This document shows, one piece after another, positions 33,502 to 42,078 of a stretch of 64,000 nucleotides of DNA. Each line of letters opens with the position of its first letter. Within the stretch, counting starts at the first letter, position 1. This stretch comes from Alphaproteobacteria bacterium. GTDB lineage: Bacteria; Pseudomonadota; Alphaproteobacteria; Oceanibaculales; Oceanibaculaceae. A program made the translations under genes and the position numbers. The DNA lies in contig JAHJHR010000017.1 of NCBI GenBank assembly GCA_018823745.1, positions 372,001-436,000 of the forward strand. The letters are read 5' to 3'. Under the pieces are notes generated by a model, which saw nothing but the letters and a program-made list of their open reading frames with translations, searched no databases and was not told the origin of the DNA.

Positions 33502-33870
33502 ATGGCCGACCTACAGACCAAGGAAACACATCAGCTTATCGCCAGCGATAAGGTCGAGGGCACCTCTGTCCGCCGGCCGAATGGCGATAAGATCGGCTCC
33601 ATCGAGCGCGTCATGATCGACAAGCGCAGCGGCCGCGTTGCCTATGCGGTGATGAGCTTCGGCGGCTTTCTCGGCATCGGCGAGGATCACTACTCCCTGC
33701 CCTGGGGCAAGCTGAATTACAATGAATCGCTTGACGCCTATGAAGTCGACGTCACCGAGGACCAGTTGCGCGGTGCGCCGGTCGGTACGTCCGAGCGCTC
33801 GGAGTATAACAACCGGGACTGGGACACGCGGATGCATGATTATTACAAGGTGCCGCCCTACTGGATCTGA
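33502..33870 (+). CDS. cytoplasmic PRC-barrel domain protein
   Basis: 122 residues from ATG 33502 (AAGAAGGAG upstream). PRC-barrel fold: SDKVEGTSVRRPNGDKIGSI, VMIDKRSGRVAYAVMSFGG, FLGIGEDHYSLPW. No signal peptide. The C-terminus adds an Arg/Tyr-rich segment ending PPYWI. PRC-barrel proteins of this class are common EcfG targets; molecular role unknown. A terminator follows at once. Confidence 0.92.
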   Translation: MADLQTKETHQLIASDKVEGTSVRRPNGDKIGSIERVMIDKRSGRVAYAVMSFGGFLGIGEDHYSLPWGKLNYNESLDAYEVDVTEDQLRGAPVGTSERSEYNNRDWDTRMHDYYKVPPYWI

Positions 33871-33887
33871 TTTCCAGCCGGACAGCC

Positions 33888-33917
33888 AAAAGGGGCGGCC
33901 TTCGGGCCGCCCCTTTT
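33888..33917. terminator. bidirectional terminator
   Basis: AAAA-GGGGCGGCC, TTCG loop, GGCCGCCCC-TTTT: works for both the PRC gene (plus) and the VOC gene (minus). Confidence 0.88.
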
Positions 33918-33937
33918 CTATGCGCAGTCGGTGAAAT

Positions 33938-34372
33938 TCAGTAGGTCGTCCAGAGGCCGGGGGTGGCAACCTCCAGCAGATGGCCATCCGGATCGCGGAA
34001 GAACAGGCTGCGGCCGCCACGCGGCCAGGCTGCCCGGCCCTCTATGGCGATGTCGTGCTTTTGCAGATGGCTTTCCCATTGAGGCAGTTCGTCTGCCGTA
34101 ATCGCAAAGGCAATGTGCTGGTGGCCGCTGGCATCATGCGGCGGAATACTGCCATCGGGCAGGTCGACAGGCTCAAGCGCACCGCCGATGGGGAACAGCA
34201 GCAATACGCTGCGTCCGGCAACATCAAGGGCGCACATGCGCTCATCCGCATGCAGCGCTTCCAGCCCCAGGATCGTTTCATAGAAAGCGCGTGCGACGTC
34301 AAGCGACTGCACATAGAGCGCAGTCTCGATTATGCCGGACAGTCGCGGCGCTATTCCGCCTGTATCAGTCAC
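33938..34372 (-). CDS. VOC/glyoxalase-family protein
   Basis: 144 residues beginning with GTG. Vicinal-oxygen-chelate fold: ETALYVQSLDVARAFYETILGLE at the N-terminus, GHQHIAFAI (metal His) and FFRDPDGHLLEVATPG (metal Glu). Substrate unknown; relatives include glyoxalases, dioxygenases and fosfomycin-resistance-type enzymes. Its GTG overlaps the stop of the Pro-rich gene by 8 bases, so it is likely translationally coupled. Confidence 0.88.
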   Translation of the reverse strand: MTDTGGIAPRLSGIIETALYVQSLDVARAFYETILGLEALHADERMCALDVAGRSVLLLFPIGGALEPVDLPDGSIPPHDASGHQHIAFAITADELPQWESHLQKHDIAIEGRAAWPRGGRSLFFRDPDGHLLEVATPGLWTTY

Positions 34373-34631
34373 GCCCGCATTCCAGCACCGACTGCGCCGG
34401 GAACCTGCTCAGAACATGACGCTCGGGGGGCACTTCATCGGGCGTGGGCACCGGCATGGCCGGCGGATCGATCCGCGGCAGCTCGGGGCGCTCGTTCGGG
34501 TCTTCCGGGGGCAGCTCCGTTGGGGGCTGTGGCGGCAGTTCCGGGGGCTGGCGCTCCGGAACTTCATCCGGCGCCTGGCCAGGTGGCACGACAGGCTGAT
34601 CGGGATCGGAGGAGCGTGGATAAGGCACCAT
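34365..34631 (-). CDS. proline-rich small protein
   Basis: 88 residues, about one third Pro with repeated EVPxxxPPELPP-like segments (VPPGQAPDEVPERQPPELPP). Predicted disordered. AGGGAGG lies 6 bases before ATG 34631, supporting expression. It precedes the VOC gene with an 8-base overlap. No signal peptide. Low complexity prevents a family assignment, so a spurious frame cannot be fully excluded. Confidence 0.6.
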   Translation of the reverse strand: MVPYPRSSDPDQPVVPPGQAPDEVPERQPPELPPQPPTELPPEDPNERPELPRIDPPAMPVPTPDEVPPERHVLSRFPAQSVLECGRD

Positions 34632-34645
34632 GATAACCCTCCCTG

Positions 34646-34676
34646 AAAAAAGAGGGGCCCGGCAATGCCGGGCCCC
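34646..34676 (-). terminator. rho-independent terminator of the secreted PRC gene
   Basis: GGGGCCCGGC / GCCGGGCCCC stem with 3-base loop; on the minus strand followed by CTC then a run of six T. Confidence 0.85.
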
Positions 34677-34692
34677 TTCTCCGATACAGTGA

Positions 34693-35136
34693 TTACTGCT
34701 TCGGCTTCATGGCAGCGCCGGCCTTCTCGCGCTTGTATTCCGGCGCGTTCTTCAGCTGGTCCTTGGTATGGTTCACGCGGAACTCATTCTCGGCCCGGTC
34801 CAGCTTCAGCTCATTCCAGTTCATGGCGACCAGACGGTCGCCCATGCCGAGGAAACCGCCAACCGAGACGACGACGTACTTCACCTGGCCATCAGCACCC
34901 AGCACCACGTCATCGACATCGCCGACATTCTCATCGGCAGAATTGGTGACGGTGGCGCCGATCAGGCTGTCCGCGCTGAGTTCGGTCGAACCCAGCACGC
35001 TCGGCGCAGTGGTCTTCATCGACGTGCTCGCGGCAGGCGGCGTTGCCGAGCTACCGGTGCTCGGGGTGGTCTGGGCCAGGGCAACGCCGCTGGTCAGCAT
35101 GAGAACGGTGGCGGCAGTGGTCATGAGAGTGCGCAT
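34693..35136 (-). CDS. secreted PRC-barrel domain protein
   Basis: 147 residues. Signal peptide (MRTLMTTAATVLMLTSGVALA, cut after ALA), a Thr/Ser/Pro-rich linker, then one PRC-barrel (LIGATVTNSADENVGDVDDV, GQVKYVVVSVGGFLGMG). The motif VSVGGFLGMG parallels the cytoplasmic PRC protein at 33.5 kb. Presumably periplasmic. An EcfG-type box lies about 130 bases upstream. Confidence 0.9.
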   Translation of the reverse strand: MRTLMTTAATVLMLTSGVALAQTTPSTGSSATPPAASTSMKTTAPSVLGSTELSADSLIGATVTNSADENVGDVDDVVLGADGQVKYVVVSVGGFLGMGDRLVAMNWNELKLDRAENEFRVNHTKDQLKNAPEYKREKAGAAMKPKQ

Positions 35137-35267
35137 TGATATCGCTCCTTTTGGTGGTTGATCGGGGCTGATCGACGAGCGGTCTGCCCCGACCCGATTT
35201 CTCTACCGACGAACGCGCTCTGGCTTCCATGGTACGGAATTCATCTGCGCGACCGTCGAACCAAGCC

Positions 35268-35292
35268 AACAAGGAGATCGGATATATGTTCC
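35268..35292 (-). promoter_or_regulatory. EcfG-type promoter of the secreted PRC gene
   Basis: Minus strand GGAAC (35292-35288), 17-nt spacer, GTT (35270-35268). Confidence 0.8.
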
Positions 35293-35415
35293 TTCAAAAG
35301 CGAAGAAGGACTCAAAAATAAAAAGCAATTTCAGTATATTAGGGAGAAATATTTATGGGTGGCATAGCCAATGGGAAACACCCGGACAGGATTGGCCGAT
35401 TTCCCACGACACCGC

Positions 35416-35628
35416 TTAACTGGCGGATTGCTGCTGAATATAATGCCGGTCGCTCATCAGCACCGACACGGCAACCGTCTTGATGCGGCTGGGGTCGCTG
35501 ACCGAGCGGATCGAGGCATGCGGGATGCGGTGGTGATCGAACATCTGTTCGACAACCCAGCCATTCATACGCCCATAGCCATCGACGATGTTAAACAGGG
35601 CGCCGGTCGCGATTGATGACTTTGGCAT
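35416..35628 (-). CDS. conserved-looking hypothetical protein, 70 aa
   Basis: From ATG 35628 (GGAGT 7 bases upstream); the frame opens earlier at 35697. Sequence starts MPKSSIATGALFNIVDGYGR and contains VVEQMFDHHRIPHASIRSVSD. No TM helix, no signal peptide, no family I recognise. A variant box, GGAAAC-N17-GTT, lies about 165 bases upstream (35794-35819, minus) but departs from the canonical hexamer. Confidence 0.55.
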   Translation of the reverse strand: MPKSSIATGALFNIVDGYGRMNGWVVEQMFDHHRIPHASIRSVSDPSRIKTVAVSVLMSDRHYIQQQSAS

Positions 35629-35992
35629 GGGGTACTCCAGATATGAACGATTACAGACACCAGGGTAATGCACCGTGGAGGCCTGCCTTGAGTGCACTGC
35701 GCAGCCAATACAGGCTATTTATGTCAACCGCGAGTCACTTCCACTCGAAACCGCCCTTCGCAGCAACATAGGGCTATCGACCCGTCATCTAGTAACGCCG
35801 CTGTAACGCTTTTGTTTCCGGGGAATTTGCTGGCGCGGCGAAGATATGCGGGGTGATCGGAACTCGCCTACCGCACATTCACAGTATTTAATATAATTTA
35901 CAGACAAATCCACCATAAACAGACACATAGCACAGCCGAATTTGCGGAACCAGAGGTCCTGACAGGCTTCGTCATGGCGAGAACCGTTGGCC
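35629..35992. other. 364-bp intergenic region
   Basis: No supported gene. Contains the near-match to an EcfG box at 35794-35819 (minus) and an AT-rich patch at about 35875-35935. Nothing else recognised. Confidence 0.45.
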
Positions 35993-36526
35993 TTATCTAA
36001 ATACCGCCAATGCCGTGTCGCGAACCGCCTGTGGGCGCCCGGCCATGGCTTCAGTGCCGGCCTGGATCATGGCGCTGCGGCCGGCATCGGTTTTCAGCAC
36101 CGACTCGGCCTCTTTCAGCGCGGCCAGAAGATCACGGCCCATGGCGTCGAATTTCGGGCGCAGATCACGGCCCAGATCGAGCGCATCGGCAAAGCGGCCC
36201 TGCCCCGCCGCCTTCCAGTCGCGGTGCAGCCCTTCCTGCAGGACGCGGCTGGCGGCAATCTGGGCGGTGATGATGTCACGGGCCAGCGCAGGGTCGATGC
36301 CCAGCTCCCCGGCACGGGTCACGGTCGCCTTGATCACCGCCTCTTCGCGCGGCACATCCTGGATCGGCTGACCGGAATTCCACTTGGTGCGGGCGACCTC
36401 CACCCCCAGCGCCAGACGCTGGTCGAGCAACCCCGCCAGACGCGACAGCTCCGTCTCCCCCGCCTGGGCCGGGGTGAAGGACAAGGCGGCTATCGCCAAA
36501 GCCACAAGAAACAACGGGAACCGCAT
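35993..36526 (-). CDS. periplasmic (gamma-class) chorismate mutase
   Basis: 177 residues. Signal peptide ending TPAQA, then an AroQ-type helical domain: LSRLAGLLDQRLALGVEVARTKW, SGQPIQDVPREEAVI, and a long C-terminal helical extension typical of the secreted gamma class. Converts chorismate to prephenate; the reason for periplasmic mutases is unclear. No adjacent cyclohexadienyl dehydratase. Confidence 0.85.
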   Translation of the reverse strand: MRFPLFLVALAIAALSFTPAQAGETELSRLAGLLDQRLALGVEVARTKWNSGQPIQDVPREEAVIKATVTRAGELGIDPALARDIITAQIAASRVLQEGLHRDWKAAGQGRFADALDLGRDLRPKFDAMGRDLLAALKEAESVLKTDAGRSAMIQAGTEAMAGRPQAVRDTALAVFR

Positions 36527-36588
36527 CGAACCATCCTCCAGAGATATTTTCCGGAGAACCTGCCCTGCCGGGGATAGCTGCGCAAGAC

Positions 36589-37431
36589 CTAGCGCAGCTG
36601 CTCCGCGTGATGGCGGATATGGTCGCCGATGAAGCTGGCGATGAAATAATAGCTGTGGTCATAGCCCGGCTGGTGCCGAACGGTCAGCGGAATACCGGCC
36701 TCGGCACAGGCCCCGACGAATAGCTCCGGGCGAAGCTGTTCGGTCAGAAATTCATCTGCCGTTCCCTGGTCGATCAGGATCGACCGGTCCCAGCCGGTGG
36801 TTTCGGCCAGCGCCGTGGCGTCATAGGCCCGCCAGGCCTCCCGGTCGGGGCCAAGATACTGGCCCAGCGCCTTCTGTCCCCAGGGCACCTGGCTGGGAGC
36901 GACGATGGGCGAGAAGGCGGAGACGGAGCGGTATTGCTGCGGGTTGCGCAGCGCGCAGACCAGTGCGCCATGCCCGCCCATGGAATGGCCGGTGATGCCC
37001 TGCCGCGCCGGATCAACCGGGAATTCCGCCGCGATCAGCGCCGGCAGTTCCTGCGTGACATAGCTGTACATCCGGTAATTGCTGGCCCAGGGCGCCTGCG
37101 TCGCATCGACATAGAAACCGGCGCCGGAGCCGAAATCGTAGCTGTCATGCTCGCCCGGCAGGTCCAGCCCGCGCGGGCTGGTATCCGGCGCGACCAGGAT
37201 CAGCCCATGTTCGGCAGCATAGCGCTGCGCGCCGGCCTTCACGGTGACATTCTCCCAGTTGCAGGTCAGGCCGGACAGAAAATATAGCACCGGCAGCCTG
37301 CCGCCGGCCTCGGCCTGGGGCGGCAGATAGACGGCGAAATCCATCGCCGTCCCGGTCTCCGCCGACGGGTGGCGGTAGACGCCCTGCACGCCGCCGAAGC
37401 AGGCATGCTTCTTCAGGGTTTCCAGGCTCAT
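36589..37431 (-). CDS. fghA: S-formylglutathione hydrolase
   Basis: 280 residues, esterase D family. Nucleophile Ser in [10 protein letters not shown], Asp in [10 protein letters not shown] and His in PGYDHSYYF. The conserved SGLTCNWEN is present. Releases formate and glutathione in formaldehyde detoxification. The ATG overlaps the frmA stop by one base (TGATG). Confidence 0.96.
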   Translation of the reverse strand: MSLETLKKHACFGGVQGVYRHPSAETGTAMDFAVYLPPQAEAGGRLPVLYFLSGLTCNWENVTVKAGAQRYAAEHGLILVAPDTSPRGLDLPGEHDSYDFGSGAGFYVDATQAPWASNYRMYSYVTQELPALIAAEFPVDPARQGITGHSMGGHGALVCALRNPQQYRSVSAFSPIVAPSQVPWGQKALGQYLGPDREAWRAYDATALAETTGWDRSILIDQGTADEFLTEQLRPELFVGACAEAGIPLTVRHQPGYDHSYYFIASFIGDHIRHHAEQLR

Positions 37432-38540
37432 CAGAAGGTCACGACGCTGCGGATCGACTTGCCCTCATGCATCAGGTCGAAGGCGTCGTTAATCTTCTCC
37501 AGCGGCATGGTGTGGGTGATCATGTCGTCGATATTGATCTTCCCCTCCATGTACCAGTCGACGATCTTCGGCACGTCGGTGCGGCCGCGCGCGCCGCCGA
37601 AGGCCGAACCCTTCCAGACCCGCCCGGTGACCAGCTGGAAAGGCCGGGTGGAAATCTCCGCGCCCGAGGGGGCGACGCCAATGATGATCGACTGGCCCCA
37701 GCCCTTGTGGCAGCACTCCAGCGCCTGGCGCATGGTGGTCGGGTTGCCGATGCATTCGAAGGAATAATCCGCCCCGCCCTTGGTCAGGCTGACCAGATAA
37801 GGCACCAGATCGCCCTCGACCTCCTTCGGATTCACGAAATGGGTCATGCCGAATTTCTCGGCCATCGCCTTGCGGTTCGGGTTGATGTCGACGCCGATGA
37901 TCATGTCGGCCCCGGCCAGCCGCGCGCCCTGCACGACGTTCAGGCCGATACCGCCCAGGCCGAACACCACGACATTGGCGCCGGGCGTCACCTTGGCGGT
38001 GTGGATCACCGCGCCTACGCCTGTCGTCACACCGCAGCCGATGTAGCAGACCTTGTCGAACGGTGCGTCCTCACGGATTTTCGCCACCGCGATCTCCGGC
38101 AGCACCGTGTAGTTGGAAAAGGTGGAGGTGCCCATGTAATGCCAGACATCCTGCCCGTCGAGGCGGAACCGGCTGGTGCCGTCCGGCATCACGCCGCGGC
38201 CCTGGGTCTCGCGGATCGCCTGGCACAGATTGGTCTTCTGGCTGAGGCAATACTCGCATTGCCGGCATTCCGGCGTGTAGAGCGGGATGACATGGTCGCC
38301 CTTCTTCACGCTGGTCACGCCCGACCCGATATCGACCACGATGCCAGCCCCCTCATGCCCAAGGATGCAGGGGAACATGCCCTCGCTGTCGAGGCCCGAC
38401 AGGGTATAGGCGTCGGTATGGCAGACGCCGGTGGCCTTGATCTCCACCAGCACTTCGCCCGCCTTGGGGCCTTCGAGATGGATGGTCTCGATGCTGAGCG
38501 GCTTCTTGGCCTCAAAGGCGACGGCGGCGCGGACTTGCAT
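37431..38540 (-). CDS. frmA: S-(hydroxymethyl)glutathione dehydrogenase (class III ADH)
   Basis: 369 residues from ATG 38540 ([15 protein letters not shown]); an extra 16 codons upstream are unlikely. Zinc-dependent MDR with catalytic-zinc motif GHEGAGIV, structural-zinc cysteines in [15 protein letters not shown], and [13 protein letters not shown] for NAD. Oxidises S-hydroxymethylglutathione and can reduce S-nitrosoglutathione. Operon with fghA. Confidence 0.97.
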   Translation of the reverse strand: MQVRAAVAFEAKKPLSIETIHLEGPKAGEVLVEIKATGVCHTDAYTLSGLDSEGMFPCILGHEGAGIVVDIGSGVTSVKKGDHVIPLYTPECRQCEYCLSQKTNLCQAIRETQGRGVMPDGTSRFRLDGQDVWHYMGTSTFSNYTVLPEIAVAKIREDAPFDKVCYIGCGVTTGVGAVIHTAKVTPGANVVVFGLGGIGLNVVQGARLAGADMIIGVDINPNRKAMAEKFGMTHFVNPKEVEGDLVPYLVSLTKGGADYSFECIGNPTTMRQALECCHKGWGQSIIIGVAPSGAEISTRPFQLVTGRVWKGSAFGGARGRTDVPKIVDWYMEGKINIDDMITHTMPLEKINDAFDLMHEGKSIRSVVTF

Positions 38541-38580
38541 TCCGATACTCCTGGATGACTGGACTAGGGTTTGGGGCCGA

Positions 38581-39192
38581 TCATACACGCCTGAACAGCA
38601 GTGTCAGGTTGTTCGCGGGCATATCGACGATCTCTTCCAGCCGGAAACCGGCCTGCGCCGCCAGCGGCACCACCTCCGTCTCCAGGCAACGGACGCCCCA
38701 GCGCGGATCGCGGGATTGCAGGCTTTCATCGAAGGCCGCGTTGGACTCTGCCGTGTGCTGTCCATTCCGCCTGTAGGGGCCATAGAGCACCAATGGCGCA
38801 CCGGTGGACAGCAGCCGCCCCGCCCCGGCGAACAAGCCCTCAGCGGCCGCCCAGGGGGCGATATGGATCATGTTGCAGCAGAAGATCGCATCGGCCTGTT
38901 CGACCGGCCAGACCGCCGCCGTGACATCCAGCCGGATCGCCGGGCGAATCCGCGTTGAGCCGCTGGCACGGGCATGGGCGTCGATATCGGCAAGCGCATC
39001 GGTCGCGTAATCGCTGGGCTGCCAGTGCAGCCCGTCGGGCATCTGCGGCGCCATGAAGGCGGCATGCTCCCCGGTGCCGCTGGCGATTTCCAGCAGCAGC
39101 CCGGTCGCCGGCAGGCAGCGGGACAGCACTGCCCAGAGCGCCTCACGGTTGCGCAGTGTGGCCGGGGCATGGGCGGGAGGGTTTTGACTCAT
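38581..39192 (-). CDS. DUF938 SAM-dependent methyltransferase-like protein
   Basis: 203 residues from ATG 39192. Starts with [15 protein letters not shown] and has SAM-binding [16 protein letters not shown], then [15 protein letters not shown] and [16 protein letters not shown], all diagnostic of DUF938. Substrate unknown. Forty bases upstream of frmA on the same strand. Confidence 0.9.
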   Translation of the reverse strand: MSQNPPAHAPATLRNREALWAVLSRCLPATGLLLEIASGTGEHAAFMAPQMPDGLHWQPSDYATDALADIDAHARASGSTRIRPAIRLDVTAAVWPVEQADAIFCCNMIHIAPWAAAEGLFAGAGRLLSTGAPLVLYGPYRRNGQHTAESNAAFDESLQSRDPRWGVRCLETEVVPLAAQAGFRLEEIVDMPANNLTLLFRRV

Positions 39193-39264
39193 GCGTCGTG
39201 CTTTCATCCGATGGCAATCGGCAATTCGGTAGCGAAATTCAGCCCATCCGGCCAGCCAAAAAGG

Positions 39265-39298
39265 AAAGGGGTGCGCCCTTGGCAGGCGCACCCCTTTT
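39265..39298 (-). terminator. rho-independent terminator of the small lipoprotein gene
   Basis: AAAGGGGTGCGCC / GGCGCACCCCTTT stem with a 7-base loop; minus-strand exit CCTTTTT. Confidence 0.82.
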
Positions 39299-39315
39299 CA
39301 GCGTCGTGATGGCGG

Positions 39316-39489
39316 TTACGACGGGCGGTCGCAAGGACCGTTGTTCAGCCCTTCATAGCTGCCGTCCTTGTCCGGGTATTCGACCAGCACGACCGAACCA
39401 TCGGCCGAGCAGGTATTCAGGCCGGCAAAGCGGCCGCCGCAGGCGCTCAGAAGGCCAACGGCCACGAGCACGATAAGGGTGCGAATCAT
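39316..39489 (-). CDS. small lipoprotein
   Basis: 57 residues. Lipobox LLSAC (Cys about residue 17) after a short hydrophobic core, then two further Cys (NTCSADG and GPCDRPS) that may form a disulfide. Function unknown. Confidence 0.68.
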   Translation of the reverse strand: MIRTLIVLVAVGLLSACGGRFAGLNTCSADGSVVLVEYPDKDGSYEGLNNGPCDRPS

Positions 39490-39554
39490 CGGTAACACCT
39501 TTCCTGGAAGCGTCGGCGCCCCATCCGGGCCGCCGCACGAAAATGCCTAAGAGA

Positions 39555-39959
39555 TCAGAGTTTCCTGCCCGGCGCGATGGTCAGCAGCTCGACGGAGGTA
39601 TTGTTGCGGAACTTGTAGACCGCACCCTCCCGGTAGACGTTCTGGCAGTAATTCTCACTGTCGCGGAACAGCTCCCATTTCATGCAGAGCTGGCCATCCT
39701 GAGTGATCTGCCAGACGCCCTTCTCGATGCCGGTCGGGCGCTTCAGCTCGGCGGCACCGCCGGGAGCCACATACATCGTGTAGGTCGCCTGCGAGCCGCT
39801 CATCTGGCCGGTGGCGGTGTTACCGACCACCAGGCTGCGCACTTCGGCGCCGGTCAGGGCCGGACCGGAGGGCAGCGTGACCGGGGGGCCCAACGGCTCG
39901 GGCTGGCCGGCGCAGGCACTCACGGCAAGAACGGAAGCGCATAGTAGAAACTTTTTCAT
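39555..39959 (-). CDS. lipoprotein, DUF995-like
   Basis: 134 residues. Signal with lipobox AVSAC, then a small beta-rich domain with GVWQITQDGQLCMKWELFR, NYCQNVYREGAVYKF, a pattern resembling DUF995-type periplasmic proteins. Assignment by resemblance only. Confidence 0.75.
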   Translation of the reverse strand: MKKFLLCASVLAVSACAGQPEPLGPPVTLPSGPALTGAEVRSLVVGNTATGQMSGSQATYTMYVAPGGAAELKRPTGIEKGVWQITQDGQLCMKWELFRDSENYCQNVYREGAVYKFRNNTSVELLTIAPGRKL

Positions 39960-40136
39960 TTCTCAACTCCTGGAAGAAACGTCGCGCAATACCCTGTCTA
40001 ACGCGGCTGCACGAATTCGGTTGCCCGGCAGTACCGGTTTTGATCGCGAAAATGCCGTCTGGTTTCGATCAACCCTATAACGCCCGGATATGTGAATCGG
40101 TTCCCCAGTACCTTTTCGATATCTCCTTCGGAAGAA

Positions 40137-41543
40137 TCAGGCCACCGGATAAGGCGCAAAACGGCTGCGATTCTCGTCGATGGCCAGCGGCTTGCCGATG
40201 GGCGGCAGCGCCCGCTGCGGGCAGGAGGGGCGTTCGCAGACCTTGCAGCCGGCGCCGATTGGCGTGGCCGCCCCCGGATCGGTGAGGTCGAGGCCCTTGG
40301 AATAGACCAGCCGATGGGCATGGCGCAGATCGCAGCCCAGGCCGATGGCGAAGGTCTTTTCCGGCGCGCCATAGCCGCCATCGCCGCGCGACACGGTGCG
40401 CGCGATCCACAGATAGCTGCGGCCATCCGGCATCTGCGCCAGCTGGGTCAGGATGCGGCCAGGCTGGGCAAAGGCCTCATAGACATTCCACAGCGGGCAG
40501 GTGCCGCCAACGCGCGAGAAATGGAAATCGGTTGCCGATTGCCGCTTCGAGATATTGCCGGCCCGGTCGACCCGGACAAAGAAGAACGGCACGCTGCGCG
40601 CCTCCGGCCGCTGCAAAGTGCTGAGCCGGTGGCACACTGTCTCGAAGCCGACGCCAAAACGCTGGCCCAGCCGCTCGATGTCATAGCGCAATTCCTCCGC
40701 CGCCTGCAGGAATGGGCCATAGGGCAGGATCAGCGCCCCGGCGAAGTAATTGGCCAGGCCGATCCGGGCCAGCGCGCGAGCTTCCTCGCTGGAGAAGGCG
40801 GCCTCCTCGGCGAAGCGGCGCAGCAGATCACCGACTTCCAGGAAGGCCAGTTGCGTTGCCATCTGGAACGCCTGCTGGCCGGGCCGCAGATAGGGCGACA
40901 GCGCCAGCACCCGGCTGGCCGGGTCATAGCGCCGCTGTGCGCCGCCCGCCGCCTCGAACTGGATGCGCACGCCATGCGCCGCCGCCAGATAGGCGACCAG
41001 ACCGGCGGAAACCGCCCCCACCGCCAGCCCGGCGCGGGCATGAAGCTGCTCCGCCGCCACATCCAGCTCGGCGAAGTGATTATGCCGGGCATAGAAGAAT
41101 TCCCGCACTTCCTCGAACGGCATCGGCGGTGCCCCCGCCCCCTGCCAGTCATCGCCCAGCCGGGCGGCCATGGCACCGGCCCGCTCCACCGCCTCGCGGT
41201 AGCGCCGGTGCAGGGCGACCAGCGACCGCCCGACCGCCGGCATATTACCCGCCACCTCGCGGATTTCCGCCAGCGCCACCGATTCGCCGGTCGCCGTATC
41301 GGTCAGCGCCTCGCGCAGATCGGCGATCAGCCGCCCCTCCTCATCCTCCGAGAAAAGCTGCACATCGACGCCGAAGACCGCGTTGATCTTCAGCAGAACC
41401 GGCACGGTCAGCGGCCGCTGGTTCTGCTCCAGCTGGTTCAGATAGCTGGGCGATATCTCCAGCGCCCGCGCCAGCGCCACCTGGGTCAACCCGCGTTCCT
41501 CGCGCAGCCGGCGCAGCCGCACACCCATGAAGGCCTTCTTCAT
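40137..41543 (-). CDS. scfR: ScfR-type (RamB/MccR-like) short-chain fatty acyl regulator
   Basis: 468 residues. N-terminal XRE helix-turn-helix (LRRLREERGLTQVALARALEISPSYLNQLEQNQ), a central ImmA/IrrE-like domain (EFFYARHNHFAELDVAAEQLH), and a Cys-containing C-terminal domain (CKVCERPSCPQRALPPIGKPL) typical of the ScfR family. Relatives sense short-chain acyl-CoA and control propionate or acetate metabolism. Divergent to the thioesterase-prpDCB operon, with two matching operator-like sites between. Confidence 0.92.
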   Translation of the reverse strand: MKKAFMGVRLRRLREERGLTQVALARALEISPSYLNQLEQNQRPLTVPVLLKINAVFGVDVQLFSEDEEGRLIADLREALTDTATGESVALAEIREVAGNMPAVGRSLVALHRRYREAVERAGAMAARLGDDWQGAGAPPMPFEEVREFFYARHNHFAELDVAAEQLHARAGLAVGAVSAGLVAYLAAAHGVRIQFEAAGGAQRRYDPASRVLALSPYLRPGQQAFQMATQLAFLEVGDLLRRFAEEAAFSSEEARALARIGLANYFAGALILPYGPFLQAAEELRYDIERLGQRFGVGFETVCHRLSTLQRPEARSVPFFFVRVDRAGNISKRQSATDFHFSRVGGTCPLWNVYEAFAQPGRILTQLAQMPDGRSYLWIARTVSRGDGGYGAPEKTFAIGLGCDLRHAHRLVYSKGLDLTDPGAATPIGAGCKVCERPSCPQRALPPIGKPLAIDENRSRFAPYPVA

Positions 41544-41558
41544 GCCGCACCCTTAATA

Positions 41559-41575
41559 TTCGCAATATTTGCAAA
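41559..41575. promoter_or_regulatory. predicted ScfR operator, scfR-proximal
   Basis: TTCGCAATATTTGCAAA, 16 bases before the scfR start. Its reverse complement differs at two positions from the site at 41632. Confidence 0.65.
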
Positions 41576-41631
41576 TTTTAGCCGAACCATCCGCATAACT
41601 TCGCTTTTTCAGTCATTCCATCGCCTGTCGC

Positions 41632-41648
41632 TTTGCGGATATTGCGAA
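41632..41648. promoter_or_regulatory. predicted ScfR operator, prp-proximal
   Basis: TTTGCGGATATTGCGAA, 31 bases before the thioesterase ATG. Inverted relative to the site at 41559. Confidence 0.65.
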
Positions 41649-41679
41649 CATCCCGACGACATGGCAAGGGGTTCGACAG

Positions 41680-42078
41680 ATGCGGATGGAACCCGGCGAG
41701 ACCCGGTTCATGGAAATGGTCTTCCCGGAGCAAGCCAATCACTACGGCACGCTCTATGGCGGCACGGCGCTCAGCCTGATGGGCAAGGCAGCCTATATCG
41801 CCGCCAGCCGGGCGGCGCGCGGTCCGGTCGTCATGGCCGCCAGCGAGAAGGTGGATTTCCACCAGCCTGCCACAATCGGCCAGATGATCGAGCTGACCGC
41901 CCGGGTGATTCGGCGCGGCCGCACCTCGCTGACCATCGCCGTCGAGGTCACCGCCGAGACCCTGGCAACCGGTGCGCGCTGCCGGGCCATGAGCGGCAGT
42001 TTCGAGATGGTCGCCGTTGATGCTGCCGGCAAACCAGTTCCCCTCACGACAAAGGAAGACATCCGTGAAGACGCATAG
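41680..42078 (+). CDS. hotdog acyl-CoA thioesterase-like protein
   Basis: 132 residues. Hotdog fold of the YciA/BACH type: [20 protein letters not shown] and [15 protein letters not shown]. In related enzymes the motif after GG-x-L runs on to LxxMD, the Asp being catalytic; here it is LSLMGKA, so that Asp is Gly. First gene of the prp operon, overlapping prpD by 14 bases. Could trim CoA from propionyl or methylcitryl intermediates, or be inactive. Confidence 0.82.
   Translation: MRMEPGETRFMEMVFPEQANHYGTLYGGTALSLMGKAAYIAASRAARGPVVMAASEKVDFHQPATIGQMIELTARVIRRGRTSLTIAVEVTAETLATGARCRAMSGSFEMVAVDAAGKPVPLTTKEDIREDA

Noticed and set aside
34646-34676. Inverted repeat as an operator for the Pro-rich gene
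   Set aside because: It has a GC stem followed by a T-run on the minus strand right after the PRC gene, so a terminator explains it better.
35355-35480. 41-codon plus-strand frame after an AGGGAG sequence
   Set aside because: It overlaps the better-supported 70-aa gene in antisense and has no recognisable features.
35794-35819. Tenth EcfG promoter
   Set aside because: The -35 element is GGAAAC rather than GGAAC; kept only as a near match.
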